NCBI GenBank assembly: GCA_010094025.1
Contig: ML991883.1
Location: forward strand, 1-55,247
DNA length: 55,247 nt
Reading direction: 5' to 3'
From: Viridothelium virens
Lineage: Eukaryota; Ascomycota; Dothideomycetes; Trypetheliales; Trypetheliaceae
Positions 19,716 to 30,178 of this stretch are shown here, one piece after another (within the stretch, counting starts at the first letter, position 1; each line of letters opens with the position of its first letter). The notes under the pieces were generated by a model. That model was given only the letters and a program-made list of their open reading frames with translations, ran no database searches and was not told where the DNA came from. The translations under genes and the position numbers were made by a program.

Positions 19716-21431
19716 TCAGAACCCCTCTCCCTCTCCCTGCCCCTTCTCCTGACCATCCACATCCCAAACCCCCACCCACCTAACGCCCCTCCCGCCCTCC
19801 AAATCCTCCCCAACCCTCACTCCCTCCCTCACCTGCCCCGCCACCACAGCCGCCACCCCCGCCATGAGCACCACTCCCGCCCACACCACCGCGCCGGGCC
19901 CACTCCCCGGCCCACTCAGCTTAAGAAACTCAAGGCGGTACACCTCGCTGACCCAGAACCCCGCGCCCGTCGCCGCGGACGCAGTGGAGCCGACCAGCGA
20001 AGCCAGCGAGACGAGACCCGCGACGCGTCCCGTAGAGAGGGTGTCCGGGGAGGCGGCGAGGATGAGGAGGGCGAGCAGCGGTGGGGCGAGCGCGGTGAGG
20101 GTGTGGTGGGCGAGGAGGAGGAGCGAGGTCAGGGCGTCGGCGAGGAGGAAGGGGGTTGAGGCGGGGAGGAGGTGGGCGGTGGCGAAGGTGAGGGTGTAGA
20201 GGCAGGGGAAGAGGAGGGTGAGGAGGCGGTAGGTGCGGAGGAGGGGGGAGGGGTCGCTGGTGCTGGTGCTGGGTTCGTGGTGGTGGAGGCGCGGGATGAG
20301 GAGGCGCATTGTGAGGTAGGCGGCGAGGATGCGGGTGGTGAGGTCGAGGGCGGAGAAGAGGGAGCAGGAGGTTGTGGGGTTGGCTTCGTTGAGGAGGAGG
20401 GAGGGGAGCAGGAGGGAGTAGGCGGAGGTGTGGAGGGCGAGGAAGGAGACGGAGACGAGGAGGATGATGAGAGAGGGGGCGCGGAGGAGTTGGGGGAGGG
20501 AGATCGGCCCTGGTGCGATGGTTGGGTCTTCTTGGTCGTAGTCCACGACGGAGATGGTGGGGAAAATCTCGTCGTCTTCGGCTTGGCCGAGGAAGTGGGC
20601 TTTCTCGTCATCCTGATAAACGGGCTCGGTCGACTTGTAAACGTTCTTGGCCGGGGAGGTTTCTTCCATCTTTGCATAGGAAGACATGGCGACAAAAAAT
20701 GCAAAAAGTCCACCAACAACTTGCGCGGTGAGGGATGCATTCAGTTCCCCTGTCCATCCCATCCCCTCCAAAATTTGTACCAGGGTCTCTTGGAAACCAT
20801 TAAAGATTGAACCGTATGCGAGGAGAAAGGGCAATGGGGCAATCAGTCGAATGCGCTCGGCACTGTTTCGGCATAGATCTCCCAACATGCAAAGGCTTGC
20901 GATTCCGGTACTCGAGCTCAATGCTCCAAGTACAAAGCGCATGCAAGCGCACATTGCGAGTGTTTGGGCAAAAGCCATGAGGCCTGAAAGAGCGACCATG
21001 GAAAGGAGGCCTGCAATGACGACTGGTTTCCGGCCAACGTGATCGACAAGGATACCAGCAAAGAGACCGAATGCTCCTCCAAAAGCAAAAGTACTTTCCA
21101 GGATACTCCGAAGATAGGAGGATGTGAGACTGCCACATGCGTCACCAGAGGATAAGAGTCTCTGTACTTGAGGCTCGGCGCTCGATGTCATGAGCCTAGA
21201 ATTCGTAAGTATTCGAGATGTTTGAGAAACGTCCAATTCTACTTACGCGACAGCTGCAATTGTGAGATAGGCCAGCCTGATTTGTCCGTCCTTGTCCTTC
21301 ACTGCTGGAGCTTGTGCCTGGTATTCGGGTTCCACCTCCACCTCGATTTCCACAAGCTCGATCTTCTTCTCATATTGGTCCATGGTCTTCACGGGAATGA
21401 GTGAACGGGTCCTTCTATGAGTACCCAGCAT
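19716..21431 (-). CDS. MFS transporter
   Basis: Two exons (minus strand): 21431-21247 and 21195-19716, with a 51-base intron (GTAAGT donor, TCTAG acceptor). The join reads ...IRLAYLTIAAVA-LMTSSAEPQ and gives 554 residues. I chose the ATG at 21431; an in-frame ATG at 21383 (MDQYEKK) is an alternative. After an acidic N-terminal tail come about eleven to twelve hydrophobic segments with the MFS loop motif GLFAGILVDHVGRKPVVIAG in the 2-3 loop. A cytosolic linker of about 60 residues (KMEETSPAKN to DYDQEDPT) separates the two halves. The substrate cannot be read; it is a multidrug/small-solute type. The second half (19716-20560) has unusual base composition, with the coding strand very C-rich and Leu/Ala/Ser/Pro codons ending in C. 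The C-terminus is Gly-rich. Confidence 0.82.
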
Positions 21432-22440
21432 CTTGATTGATTTTGTACAGAACGTCTCGACAATCTGTCTGTAAGGAGTGATTTTCGGGTGGCAATAGGA
21501 TCCTCGTCCGGCGGGGATCCTTCGAGTGGTTTTGATACAGTAGTTGTATGGCGAAAAGTAGGTAGAGTCAAAGATTGGACGGTCTGTAGACCTATTTGCG
21601 TCGCGCACGATACAAAGAAAATGAAGGATAGACTATGAAGGCGTCATTCGCCCTGCTTGAAGGGAAAAAGCAAGCGGCTTGGGGAGGAACAAAGAACAGG
21701 AGGGAGGATAGAGATAGACATTTGGTAGGGAGTGGAAGCTCTCTCGAAAGGGTAGAGAGCAGCAGGAGTTCCCTGCATGAACCAGGGTGCGGGGTCGTGC
21801 CATTTCGATGATTGGCTCTCGCCTTTCGGCACCAGGCGTCTAGCTTTTAGTGCTTCGAACTCGGCAAAGCGCCAAGCCTATGCGTTTCGACTTCCCATCG
21901 CCAACACCATCTGCGTTTGACGTTGTTTCTCAGGCGGTAACGCTGCAGCTCCTCGTGTGGAATCGTTCACTGTTGCCTCACTGGGCGTTTCCGATTTCTG
22001 CGCGTTCTCAACCTTTTCTTGCATATGTCGTCGTTTCGCGTATAACTACCCAATCTCTACCGAGGTAACGACGGTGCGACTTCAAAGTACAAGTCTCGTT
22101 AATAATGGAAATCGCCGAAAGTGCAGGACTACGCATTCTGCACATTGGGAGCCACCCTGGAAGAAGCTTAGAAACATGGCTTTTCTTTCTTTCGATTAGG
22201 ATCGATGCAACGCCAATCTAATCTCATGTCGGCTCGCCACGACTGTGTGGGCCTCAAATGAGGCTTTGAGTTGCAAACCCAGAATACTGTCAAGCTTGAT
22301 TTCACCAGATCTTAGTATGACACAGGAACTTCATAATACTTCCACTGTGTCGAGTCCGGGATCGCGAAGATAATCAGAATCTCTCCTATCATATCTGGTA
22401 GAGCTTGGTCCGGGGTATCATCTCCTGATTCTAAGCTCTC
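21432..22440. other. Intergenic region upstream of MFS gene and downstream of Rpc25
   Basis: It lies between two minus-strand genes, so it contains the promoter of the MFS gene (right after 21431) and the 3' flank of the RPC25 gene. The short open frames at 21450-22200 show no protein signature. Confidence 0.45.
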
Positions 22441-23453
22441 TCAAAATCCATTAGATTGTCCTTCGACTTCTATGCCATCTGCAGCCTCTACACCTTCGAC
22501 TTCTTCTTCACCTTCTTCGCCTTCAGCTTCCTCATCCCACCAGCGAATGGGACCAAGTCCGTCTTCAGTCATAGAAGCCTAGAAATGTCAGCCTGAAGCT
22601 CTCCGCTCAGGAGTTTGTACTGTTTACTATAATGATGTAGGGCGCTCTGCGCTCTTCTCGCTGAGTAGATGAGGAACGAGGGGGAGGCCCACTGAGAGTC
22701 TGGTTGTTCCAGACCTCCCGCTCGACACGGAATCGTACCTGCTCGCTCTCATCGTACGCAGCATCGCCGTTCTGGGAATTCCACATCCACACGCCCTCAG
22801 ATTCATCACTGATTGGGTCAGTAAGTTTTCGATGCAGCCCAGATCATATATAGGTGATACGTACAACGAAGATGGCTTCGGAAGGCCTATCGGACATGGC
22901 ACCCATATGTCATCAAAGAAGTCTAGAGAGACTGCGAGTATTTAGCTGTAATGCACAAATTTGCTGAACACGGCAGTCGTACGCTGGAGACCGACGCCCT
23001 TAACATTCCGTCTGATTTGGCCCTGAATCACTTCGCCTTTGAATGGTCGGAAAACGACCATTCTAAATCTAGCTGAAAGCTTTTGTGTGAGGATACAACC
23101 GTGACTGCCACCATTTTGGGATCATTTTAACGTACTGTTGACATGGGCGATGCCTGTACCATTACCGATTCGGCCCTCGGAGGCTTCTAGAAGGTCCCAA
23201 AGACAAATACAGAGGCCCACCCCTTGGATGACCTAGTTTCTAGATGAGGAACGATATGGCCGTTTTGATGACTCAGACTTACCCGATCAGCATATTTCGC
23301 GTGAATACCATCTTCAAGCGCTTGTATGCTTAGCAGGTCAAAATCTTCTGGTTTGATCTCAATCAGATCCTCAATCACCGCCTGAGTAAGGCGAGATGAG
23401 TATTCTTGTGACTCAATCAATATTGTTCGATTTGGACTTACGACGGTGAACAT
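22441..23453 (-). CDS. RPC25: RNA polymerase III subunit Rpc25 (RPC8)
   Basis: Seven small exons on the minus strand: 23453-23442, 23381-23283, 23232-23136, 23072-22983, 22931-22865, 22808-22628 and 22578-22441. The six introns are 49-63 bases with GTAAGT/GTACGT/GTACGA-type donors and CAG or TAG acceptors. They sum to 684 bases, 227 residues, with every phase consistent. Exon 1 is only MFTV. The N-terminal Rpb7-like domain reads VIEDLIEIKPEDF, ALEDGIHAKYADR, then VIQGVGLCICLWDLLEASEG and GNGTGIAHVNT. The OB/S1-like domain follows with FRMVVFRPFKGEV, LSLDFFDDIWVP, EGVWMW and VRFRVE. GLGPIRWW is the canonical Rpc25 end, but an acidic tail of about 32 residues follows. With Rpc17 the subunit forms the stalk of Pol III and helps transcription initiation in the nucleus. 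Confidence 0.93.
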
Positions 23454-23861
23454 GTCCTGCAGAACCTTGACCACATGAGGCCAGGTTATATTTTGGATGT
23501 GTCTAGGAGAAGTGCAAAAAAAGAGAGAGGCAAAGCAAAATAAGAGAAATGTACGAGAGCGCCAGATGTAAATTGGCTATTACAAGTAATACAGTTTAAA
23601 GCTTATTCGGGCAGACCACCTGTGAGGCTTTTGCCCAACGGAGGCAAGTTTTGCCGGCAGAGCAGGGATCCGCGCGTGTACCTGAACGCTTTCACGCGGC
23701 GGTTGACATTCACTTCAACCTCTGCATCAACATGTCATACATCTAGCTTACTCCAGGAGCAAGTCAAGATTAGAGGCGGACATCATTTCTGAGAGTTGCA
23801 ATATAGGCGTAATGAGTCTAAGTATGACAGACCATTCCCTTCTACAACGGACAAAAACCCG
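23454..23861. promoter_or_regulatory. Divergent region between RPC25 and the NUFIP1-like gene
   Basis: This 408-base stretch lies between the ATG of RPC25 (minus) and the ATG I prefer for the NUFIP1-like gene (plus). It must contain both promoters. The last 66 bases are open in the frame of the plus gene but contain no in-frame ATG, and are probably leader. Confidence 0.5.
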
Positions 23862-25907
23862 ATGAATAATTTTTCTTACCCCCCTCCCCCACCACCTCCT
23901 CCTCGGGCCAGCTCTCAACCTCAAGATAATACCAACGAATCTCGAGGCGGACGAGGAGGACGAGGTGGGAGAGGCACCTTGCGCGGTCGGGGTAGAGGGG
24001 GCTTTCGAAGCGGCTTTAGTAGAGGACAAAACAGCAGGGGAAGTGGTCAACATGCTCCACATCCTCACGACGCTTACCCCCGGCAACAACATCCACAATT
24101 AAAGACGGCGCAAAAAGCTACTTCAGCATTCAATCCTACGACAAATTACTATGTATCTCCAAACACGGTTACAAGTCCCTTCCAAGGGCAGCAAAACACT
24201 CAAGCTTATTACAATTCTGCTTTTCCACAATTTTCATTTCCTGCCCAGCAGTACAGTGGCAATTTCACTGGCCTGGGAAATCAGCCAACGATGACATATA
24301 CGCAGTCGATGTCAACATATGCAGGAGAGCCCGGCGCTCGCGAAGGGGTGTTTCCCCAGCCACTCCCTAGAACTTCAGCCTTCCAACAAAACACCAATCA
24401 TGCCTCCAATTCTCTCGCTAAGAAACGGAAGTTCAATCAGCTCAATCCAAACGCAAATGCAAATGCGCCCAACCCTGAGGTCGCCCCGGCCGTCCCAAGC
24501 TTTGGAATTTCTCTCCCTCGCAAGCCAAGTTCTCCCCCCACAACTCATAACGGACTTCCGAAAAAGAAGCCTAAGAAGCCACGTAAATACAACCAATTGG
24601 GTCTGACGCCCCGAAAGGAAGAGCACGAAGATAGCGGTGAGGACGACGTCGACGAGGAAGCAAAATTTGCTCACCTTGGCGCATTGTAAGTATTCCATAT
24701 CCCTCTGTACATAGAGCAAAGCTAATTCTTTGTAAAGGTTGAGGGTTGAGTACAAGGGACGCATTGCAAATCTTAGCTCGCCAGCTGCGCTCACTACATG
24801 GATTGCTGAGCGCAAAAAACGCTGGCCAACCAGGGCAAGGGTTGAGGAGAAAGAGCGCAAAACTCGCGAGCGTCAAGCGCAGGAGAAAGAACCTCATGAG
24901 CGTGAGATCCGTGAGCGTGAAGAACGCGAGCGTGAAGCCCAGGAACTCCGAGCTCGTGAGCTCCAAGAGCTCCGTGCTGTATCCTCCAAGAAAACTCGTG
25001 CAGAGCGGAGAAAGACCGAAAAGCTATCTCGTAATCACAGAGCTCCAGAAGATCAGGGAATCAAGACTTCGAAGCCAGGCAGCAAAGAAGGACTCCGGGC
25101 GGTACGTTTGTTGCCTTCCAAGTTTTCCAACTTAGAAGGACAGTCAAGTCCATTGAACTTAGATGTCTTTGAGCAAGTCATCTGTGTTCCTTCTTCAGCA
25201 CGATCAGCATCAAGTATTGGACCAGAGGGAGCCCCGTCCCTTAATGACAATAGCAAGATCACAACCACCGCACACATGGTCCGACTTGACCATCTCATTA
25301 CCTTAGCCTCGACGACTTTCAAAATGACACCCACGTCCACCATGGACTCAGTCATCGAAGGATCTCGATTTCTCGCAGAGACGCGCAAGGTCTCATCAGA
25401 TCTATCGTCGTCCCGCATGCCTGCAGCCGACTCCTCAGAAATGTCTAGTGAAGTTAGCAAATCTACTGACTCTAGCGAACTCAGTGACTCCAGTGACTCA
25501 AGCGACTCCAGTCCTGATGAGGAATCATCCAAGCAGCAGCCTGCGGTGCCCAAGCCTCTACCATCAATCGACCCAGCGATACCTGTTGGTGTCTGCCACC
25601 ACTACTACACCAAAGGAAGTTGTAAATTTGGGAGAGGTTGCAAGTACAAGCATCTACGGCCGCCGTCCGTCAAATCCAAGAGCACGGCCAATAACAGCAA
25701 TAGAAACGAAGGAAAGACCGCAATATCCCGGATCAGGAAGACTTTGAATCAGCGAGTAAGTACATTTTTTGGGGGTGTATCGATACATTGAACGGCTTTG
25801 CTAACAAATGTCCGTAGCTTCGGCAGCAAGAGGACGAGGAGAATGACGAGATTGCGTTGCAAGCAATCCTCTGTCTTGCGGCTTCCAATTTCTTTGACTC
25901 GGCGTAA
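23862..25907 (+). CDS. NUFIP1/Rsa1-like snoRNP assembly protein with CCCH zinc finger
   Basis: Three exons, 23862-24685, 24738-25755 and 25818-25907 (introns of 52 and 62 bases, GTAAGT donors), give 643 residues. The ATG at 23862 starts MNNFSYPPPPPPPP, the usual Pro-rich start of fungal homologues. Next is an RGG/RG-rich segment (about 25-65), a Gln/Asn-rich disordered stretch, and a Lys-rich basic motif before exon 2. The NUFIP1 core straddles the first intron: FAHLGA-LLRVEYKG..., with AALTTWIAERKKRWPT at about 290-305. A long charged Arg/Glu coiled coil follows, then Ser-rich acidic sequence. At 561-580 there is a perfect CX8CX5CX3H finger (CHHYYTKGSC...CKYKH). The last exon adds the helix EIALQAILCLAASNFF. 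The family (NUFIP1 in animals, Rsa1 in yeast) is a scaffold for box C/D snoRNP assembly with R2TP and Snu13. RNA binding by the CCCH finger is inferred. Confidence 0.85.
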
Positions 25908-26754
25908 CTGAGAGACGAGGAAGCGTGGGTGGTGAAGCATGAGCTACTGCTGGCTTTTTATAGCGACAATCTCTATTTCTTCGGTCGCTACCTTACCTTT
26001 GCATCCCGCTAGGCCGAGGAGAAAAGTTGTAAGATAGTAAGCTGGATAGAAAAGAGATGCAACGCAGCGAGAAGGTTGGCGTGGTCTGACGTGAAGATAC
26101 CCATTTTAGCTTGTAAAATTTCTGCCGTGTCTTTTGAACCTTTACTTGAGGAGACTTTAAGGAGACACAAGCAATTTAGTGGCATATGTTGCGCAGGCAT
26201 ACATGTAGAGCGATCTGAGCGCCGCCCGAGGAGGGAAGCAACACGAAGGGAGGCGCAGAAGCAGGCGCGAACTACGAATGCACGCACTCTACCGAGAACC
26301 TAGGGCTGCTACAAATCTTATCCAGTGAAACATGCTGAAGCACAAGCATATTCACATGTGAATTTTCAGTGAGGAAGAGAAGAAAGTGACCTCAACCTTA
26401 ATTCCATTTTACTATCCATCTACATTAAAGGCTACAAACCATCAATAAGCGTGTGTCGTCGAATTAATACACCATCGAAATCGTCCGGGTGCCATGATAT
26501 ATGCTTAGAGCCGAAATGAATCCCCGACATCAATGAAGAAATTTGATGTATCCAGTCAGCCACCACCATTCATTACTTCCACCTCTCTCCACCTGCTCGT
26601 GCCATCAAACTCGAGTAAGAAAAAGCAACCATTCTCGACGACCACTCTTGATCAGTTCATGCATCACGAAAGCTTTGACACCCCCTTCAAGCAACCACCA
26701 TACCACACCACATCCCATCTCCCCCCCTTAACACGAAATTAGAGGAGCAATAAA
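25908..26754. other. Convergent 3' region between NUFIP1-like and Pir-type genes
   Basis: This is the 3' flank of two convergent genes. The open frame at 26533-26742 lacks any protein signature and lies in the probable 3' UTR of the wall-protein gene. Nothing else is supported. Confidence 0.45.
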
Positions 26755-27441
26755 TTAAAGGAAGAAAGCAGCCACAACAGCCGCCAATACCATCCCACCC
26801 CCAACCCTCACAACACCCGCCCCGCTCGCGCTCGCCGGTGTCGACGACGCCGGGCTGCTCCCACTCGCGCTCGCACTCCCGCTGCTGCCCGACCCAGTTC
26901 CCGCAGGCTTCGTCGCGCTCGCAGTGCCATTGCTGCCACTGCTCGCACCCGTCGGCACGGTACCGTTCGCAGCAGGCGGGATCTGCGTCGCAGAAGCAGC
27001 CGCGCTAGTAGCAGAGGCTGCGGCAGAGGTGGCAGATGCGACGGCGCTGGAGGCAGAGACAGCGATGGAGGAGAGGGTCGAGGCGGGGCCGGAGGGGATG
27101 GGGACGACGGCGCTGGAGGCGGCCGAGACAGCGGATGAGACGGCAGACGAGACGGCGCTCGAGACCGCGGAGCTCACTGCTGCGGAGGTGGCGGGAGAGG
27201 AGGCTGCTGCTGGAGAGGAAGCGGCGGCTGGGGATGAGGCCGCGGCTGGGGATGAGGCCGCGGCGGGAGATGAAGCAGCGGCGGGAGTAGAGGCAGCAGC
27301 GGGAGTGCTGGCGGCGGCGGGGGAGGAGAGGAGAGAGGTTGCTGGGGCGGGAGCTTGAGGTTGGCCGTCAGAGATTTGGCTGACGATCTGAGCAGAGGCG
27401 GTGGTCGCGAGGAGGGCGACGGAGGCGGTGGTGAAACGCAT
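26755..27441 (-). CDS. Pir-motif, Ala/Ser-rich GPI-type cell wall protein
   Basis: Single exon, 228 residues. Residues 1-17 are a clear signal peptide (cut after TASA). Right after it SQISDGQPQ (21-29) matches the core of the Pir repeat, whose Gln is used for alkali-labile linkage to wall beta-1,3-glucan in yeasts. Residues about 40-82 are perfect hexapeptide repeats (PAAASS/PAAAST), followed by AVSS tetrapeptide repeats, an Ala/Ser-rich region and a Gly/Ser-rich stalk. The C-terminus (GAGVVRVGGGMVLAAVVAAFFL) has the hydrophobic end of a GPI attachment signal, with an omega site likely in SASGAG. The protein is therefore probably anchored to the plasma membrane or transferred to the wall. Copy number of the 18-base repeat units is likely variable between strains. 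Confidence 0.85.
   Translation of the reverse strand: MRFTTASVALLATTASAQIVSQISDGQPQAPAPATSLLSSPAAASTPAAASTPAAASSPAAASSPAAASSPAAASSPAAASSPATSAAVSSAVSSAVSSAVSSAVSAASSAVVPIPSGPASTLSSIAVSASSAVASATSAAASATSAAASATQIPPAANGTVPTGASSGSNGTASATKPAGTGSGSSGSASASGSSPASSTPASASGAGVVRVGGGMVLAAVVAAFFL
27180..27315 (-). repeat. Tandem minisatellite inside the wall-protein gene
   Basis: GC-rich in-frame repeats encode PAAASS-type hexapeptides (18-base unit, about seven copies, 27195-27315) next to AVSS-type tetrapeptides (12-base unit). Units differ at only a few bases, typical of repeats that expand and contract. Confidence 0.75.
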
Positions 27442-28440
27442 GGTGGTGGTGGTGGTGGTTTTTGGTTTTGTTGAGGTGTTGGTAGTAAAGGTGACGCGTT
27501 CGCGAGATTATTCGAATCGAGAGAATCGATTAATTGAATGAGAAGAAGATGGTTAAGTAGCGACAGTAAAGGCTCAACGCGTAAAGGCGATGGGCAATTG
27601 CTTGGAATGCGATTTTGTAGTAGGCTGCTGGTGGTAGAGAAAGAAAAGGGGGGAAAAGGGAGGAGAAGGTCTTTTTGTGTACTCCCCCCAAAACAAGCTT
27701 CTGGGAGGTTCAGGCTAAGCTTGGAATAAACGGCTGGGACTAGCGGCTGGTCTTAGCCAAATATCGAGCGGCTTGGCGGCGGGCCGCAATATTGCTTGGC
27801 CAACCACAGCCAGACTCCGCCAGCCACCGAAGGTTGATTGGGATTGAATGTGTTACCCCTGCATTAGATCTGCATTGAGTTGCATCTGCTCCCTGCATAA
27901 TACTCAACTCAAGGCGACGGTGCCAGGAAATGCCGGTCTGGAGAAAGGCAAAACCCGCCACACGCGTTTGTCCGTCTTCGTCATCCGTGACACGTTGAGA
28001 CGCAAGGGCGCTAAAATCCATTCAACATGCGTGGATGGAAATCCTAATAAATCGCCTGGGCAACAGAGCCGATTCCACTGTCTTGAGATAAAAACCCAGA
28101 CCAGAAATGCGCTTTCGCAACACGGAGTAATAATGATTAGGCTGGCTGAACGTATTTCTCGCTCGTAATCCTCGAGGATACGAAATCCAACAGGTCCGCG
28201 ACAGTGCCAGAGCGCTTCGTGAGAATCCCGTGTCTCGAATGATGCAGCCACGCTGAGCCACGTAGCAGTCCACTAAAGCGCGCATTCTAGATTGTCGCAG
28301 ACGAGAGGGCGGTACAGTACGGAGGACAGAGTACCTAAATTGGTAGCCGGTAGTCGCAGTGATGTCGTGATGTAGGTTTAGCCGTTGGTGAACCCAGAGC
28401 TTGCCATTGCAGACAGCCGCGCATACAGTTTGCCTGGTCT
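27442..28440. other. Intergenic region right of the wall-protein gene
   Basis: The first few hundred bases are the promoter and leader of the minus-strand wall-protein gene. No coding region is supported; the open frames at 27740-28285 have no protein signature. Confidence 0.45.
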
Positions 28441-28785
28441 TTATTTTCGGATCTCGATTTGCGCTATGCCGATCTTTCGCTTACAACTATACTGTCCACA
28501 TTCTATTCTCTGTGGCTGGTAGTGGGGTCTGTGGCAAAGGCTGGTCTCCTCGATAACGTTGCCATTATTATTGCCAATGTGGCGAGCTTGGCCGAAATTG
28601 TAGCCGCTGCATGTGAACGCATGTACCGAGCAGACTACCTGAATCCCATGGATAATAGAAAAGGCGGCAAATCCTTTCCTAGGACTTTACTTCCGAGACG
28701 GATGACTTTTACATTGTAATAACCATCGTGCTCGGCATTCCCTATGTCCTTTTCATTAGCCTTTTGATGATACCGGCAGGATGAT
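28441..28785 (+). pseudogene. Decayed membrane-protein fragment
   Basis: The frame through 28441-28719 encodes a plausible protein with two hydrophobic segments (LSTFYSLWLVVGSVAKAGLL and VAIIIANVASLAEIVAAA) and then ERMYRADYLNP. It lacks an in-frame ATG at its start. Another hydrophobic segment continues in a different frame (DDFYIVITIVLGIPYVLFIS, about 28710-28770), so at least one frameshift separates them; an intron could also do so but I found no good GT-AG pair. I do not recognise the family. It could be a truncated multi-pass membrane protein gene, or chance. Confidence 0.35.
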
Positions 28786-30116
28786 GGAGATCATGGGTAC
28801 GCTTATTGTTTAATGAATTCCCAATTTCTCGCGTCGTACCTACCGCAAAGCTGCCAAAATCTAACCACATGATTGACACTGCCCCTTCGCGTAAGTGGCC
28901 ACTCAATGTGACCCTTTCCCAGAATCCTGATGATCAGCGGACAGTTCCTCCATCCTCGTTTCTAGCCGACACATCGTGCCGCGACTTGTGCTATTTCCTT
29001 GGTCTCATTTACCGATACCTTGATGCAACGAGGGCCCCCATAGCGCTAAATTGGACATTCCCATCAACCTTGGCGAGCCTTCGGATCCAAATAACCAAGA
29101 AATCTCCCTCTGTCGGGTTGGATGGCCGAATCCAGTTATGGTCTTCTTCGTGCACAGCTGCGTTGAACATTGCAAAGATCTCATTCACGGTACAGGTACA
29201 GGCAGTTTAGCGAGTGTGACACTTGACATCACAAGGTACGCCGATCTTATCAACCTATGCCTCGGTGGCCTCCTCCCAGCTCATAGCAATGTGATGAGCG
29301 CGAAGCCGGGACTGACGTACCTACCGGCGCATCGTCCGTCTTATGATAGCCGATTTTCCTCAGGAGTCTGTCGTTGAAAGAGTGAGCCATCTCACATTTT
29401 AGGACTTGTCTCTCGTTCTGGAAAAACTTCTCTCGCCTTCTGCTTCTCCTAATTCGGACAGTCTGCTAATGGACTGACTCCCTTTCCACAGCTCGAAGGT
29501 GGTTCTTGAGACCACTACCGCCATTTTCGGCTTCTGCCTCTGAATTATTACGTGTACCTTATTGATCTTCGCTCACCTGCCGAACGAGGCCTCTTTCAGA
29601 TGCGCAGAATTCGCTCTTTCTCGCTTGTGAAGGCCATGAGATAATTAACGGCAGAGCGGGGAGACTGTACTGCTCCGGCGTCACCATTGCGGATCCGCTA
29701 TATCCTGTTGTCTGTGATAGCAATGCTATCTTCCAGCTTATTGCGCCCCTGATAGAAAAGCTGCTCTTCAAAGAGGCTGGTCTTAACAGCATCTCCTTTC
29801 AGTGAAATGCGTTCCTCCCGCTGGGATCCCCTGCGCTCGAAGAAATCATTTCGCGTGGTCGCATCCTTCTCGATTTTGAGGCTGGGCCAGAGCGCCAGAC
29901 TTTTGCCATGCGTGGGCTCATAGGCATAGAGAATAGCCGGTCTTCCCATACACTCTTGTGCTCCCACGAATATGTTGGAAAGTTGGTATTCCAGGGGTTG
30001 AATTGAGCAATCTCAGGATCTTTAGAGCAGTGGCTCTTTGGAGAGCTTTATTGTCGAGCTTCAATGACCAGAACAACGAAGTCGCCGGTTTTTACTATCC
30101 TTCTTTCGTTCGTATT

Positions 30117-30178
30117 TTAACTTTTGTTTTTGTTTTTGTTTTTTTCTTTTTTTTCTTTTCTTGGCTTCATTTGCTTTT
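30117..30178. repeat. T-rich low-complexity tract
   Basis: A run of T with scattered G and C on the plus strand, in a gene-poor region. Possibly a remnant of a retroposed poly(A) tail read on the other strand, but no flanking duplication is evident. Confidence 0.6.

Noticed and set aside
19620-20810. Long plus-strand open frames opposite the MFS gene
   Set aside because: Their proteins are low-complexity Gly/Glu/Arg or Pro/Ser strings, the shadow of a strongly skewed coding strand.
25102-25135. Possible extra intron in the NUFIP1-like gene (GTACGT to TTAG)
   Set aside because: At 34 bases it is shorter than any other intron here and the removal changes the frame.
26924-27358. Plus-strand 144-residue Ala/Glu-rich frame
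   Set aside because: It is the antisense shadow of the repetitive wall-protein gene, which has a signal peptide and GPI end on the other strand.
29559-29967. Minus-strand open frames with protein-like composition
   Set aside because: No start context, motif or splice partner was found; noted within the gene-poor region rather than called a gene.
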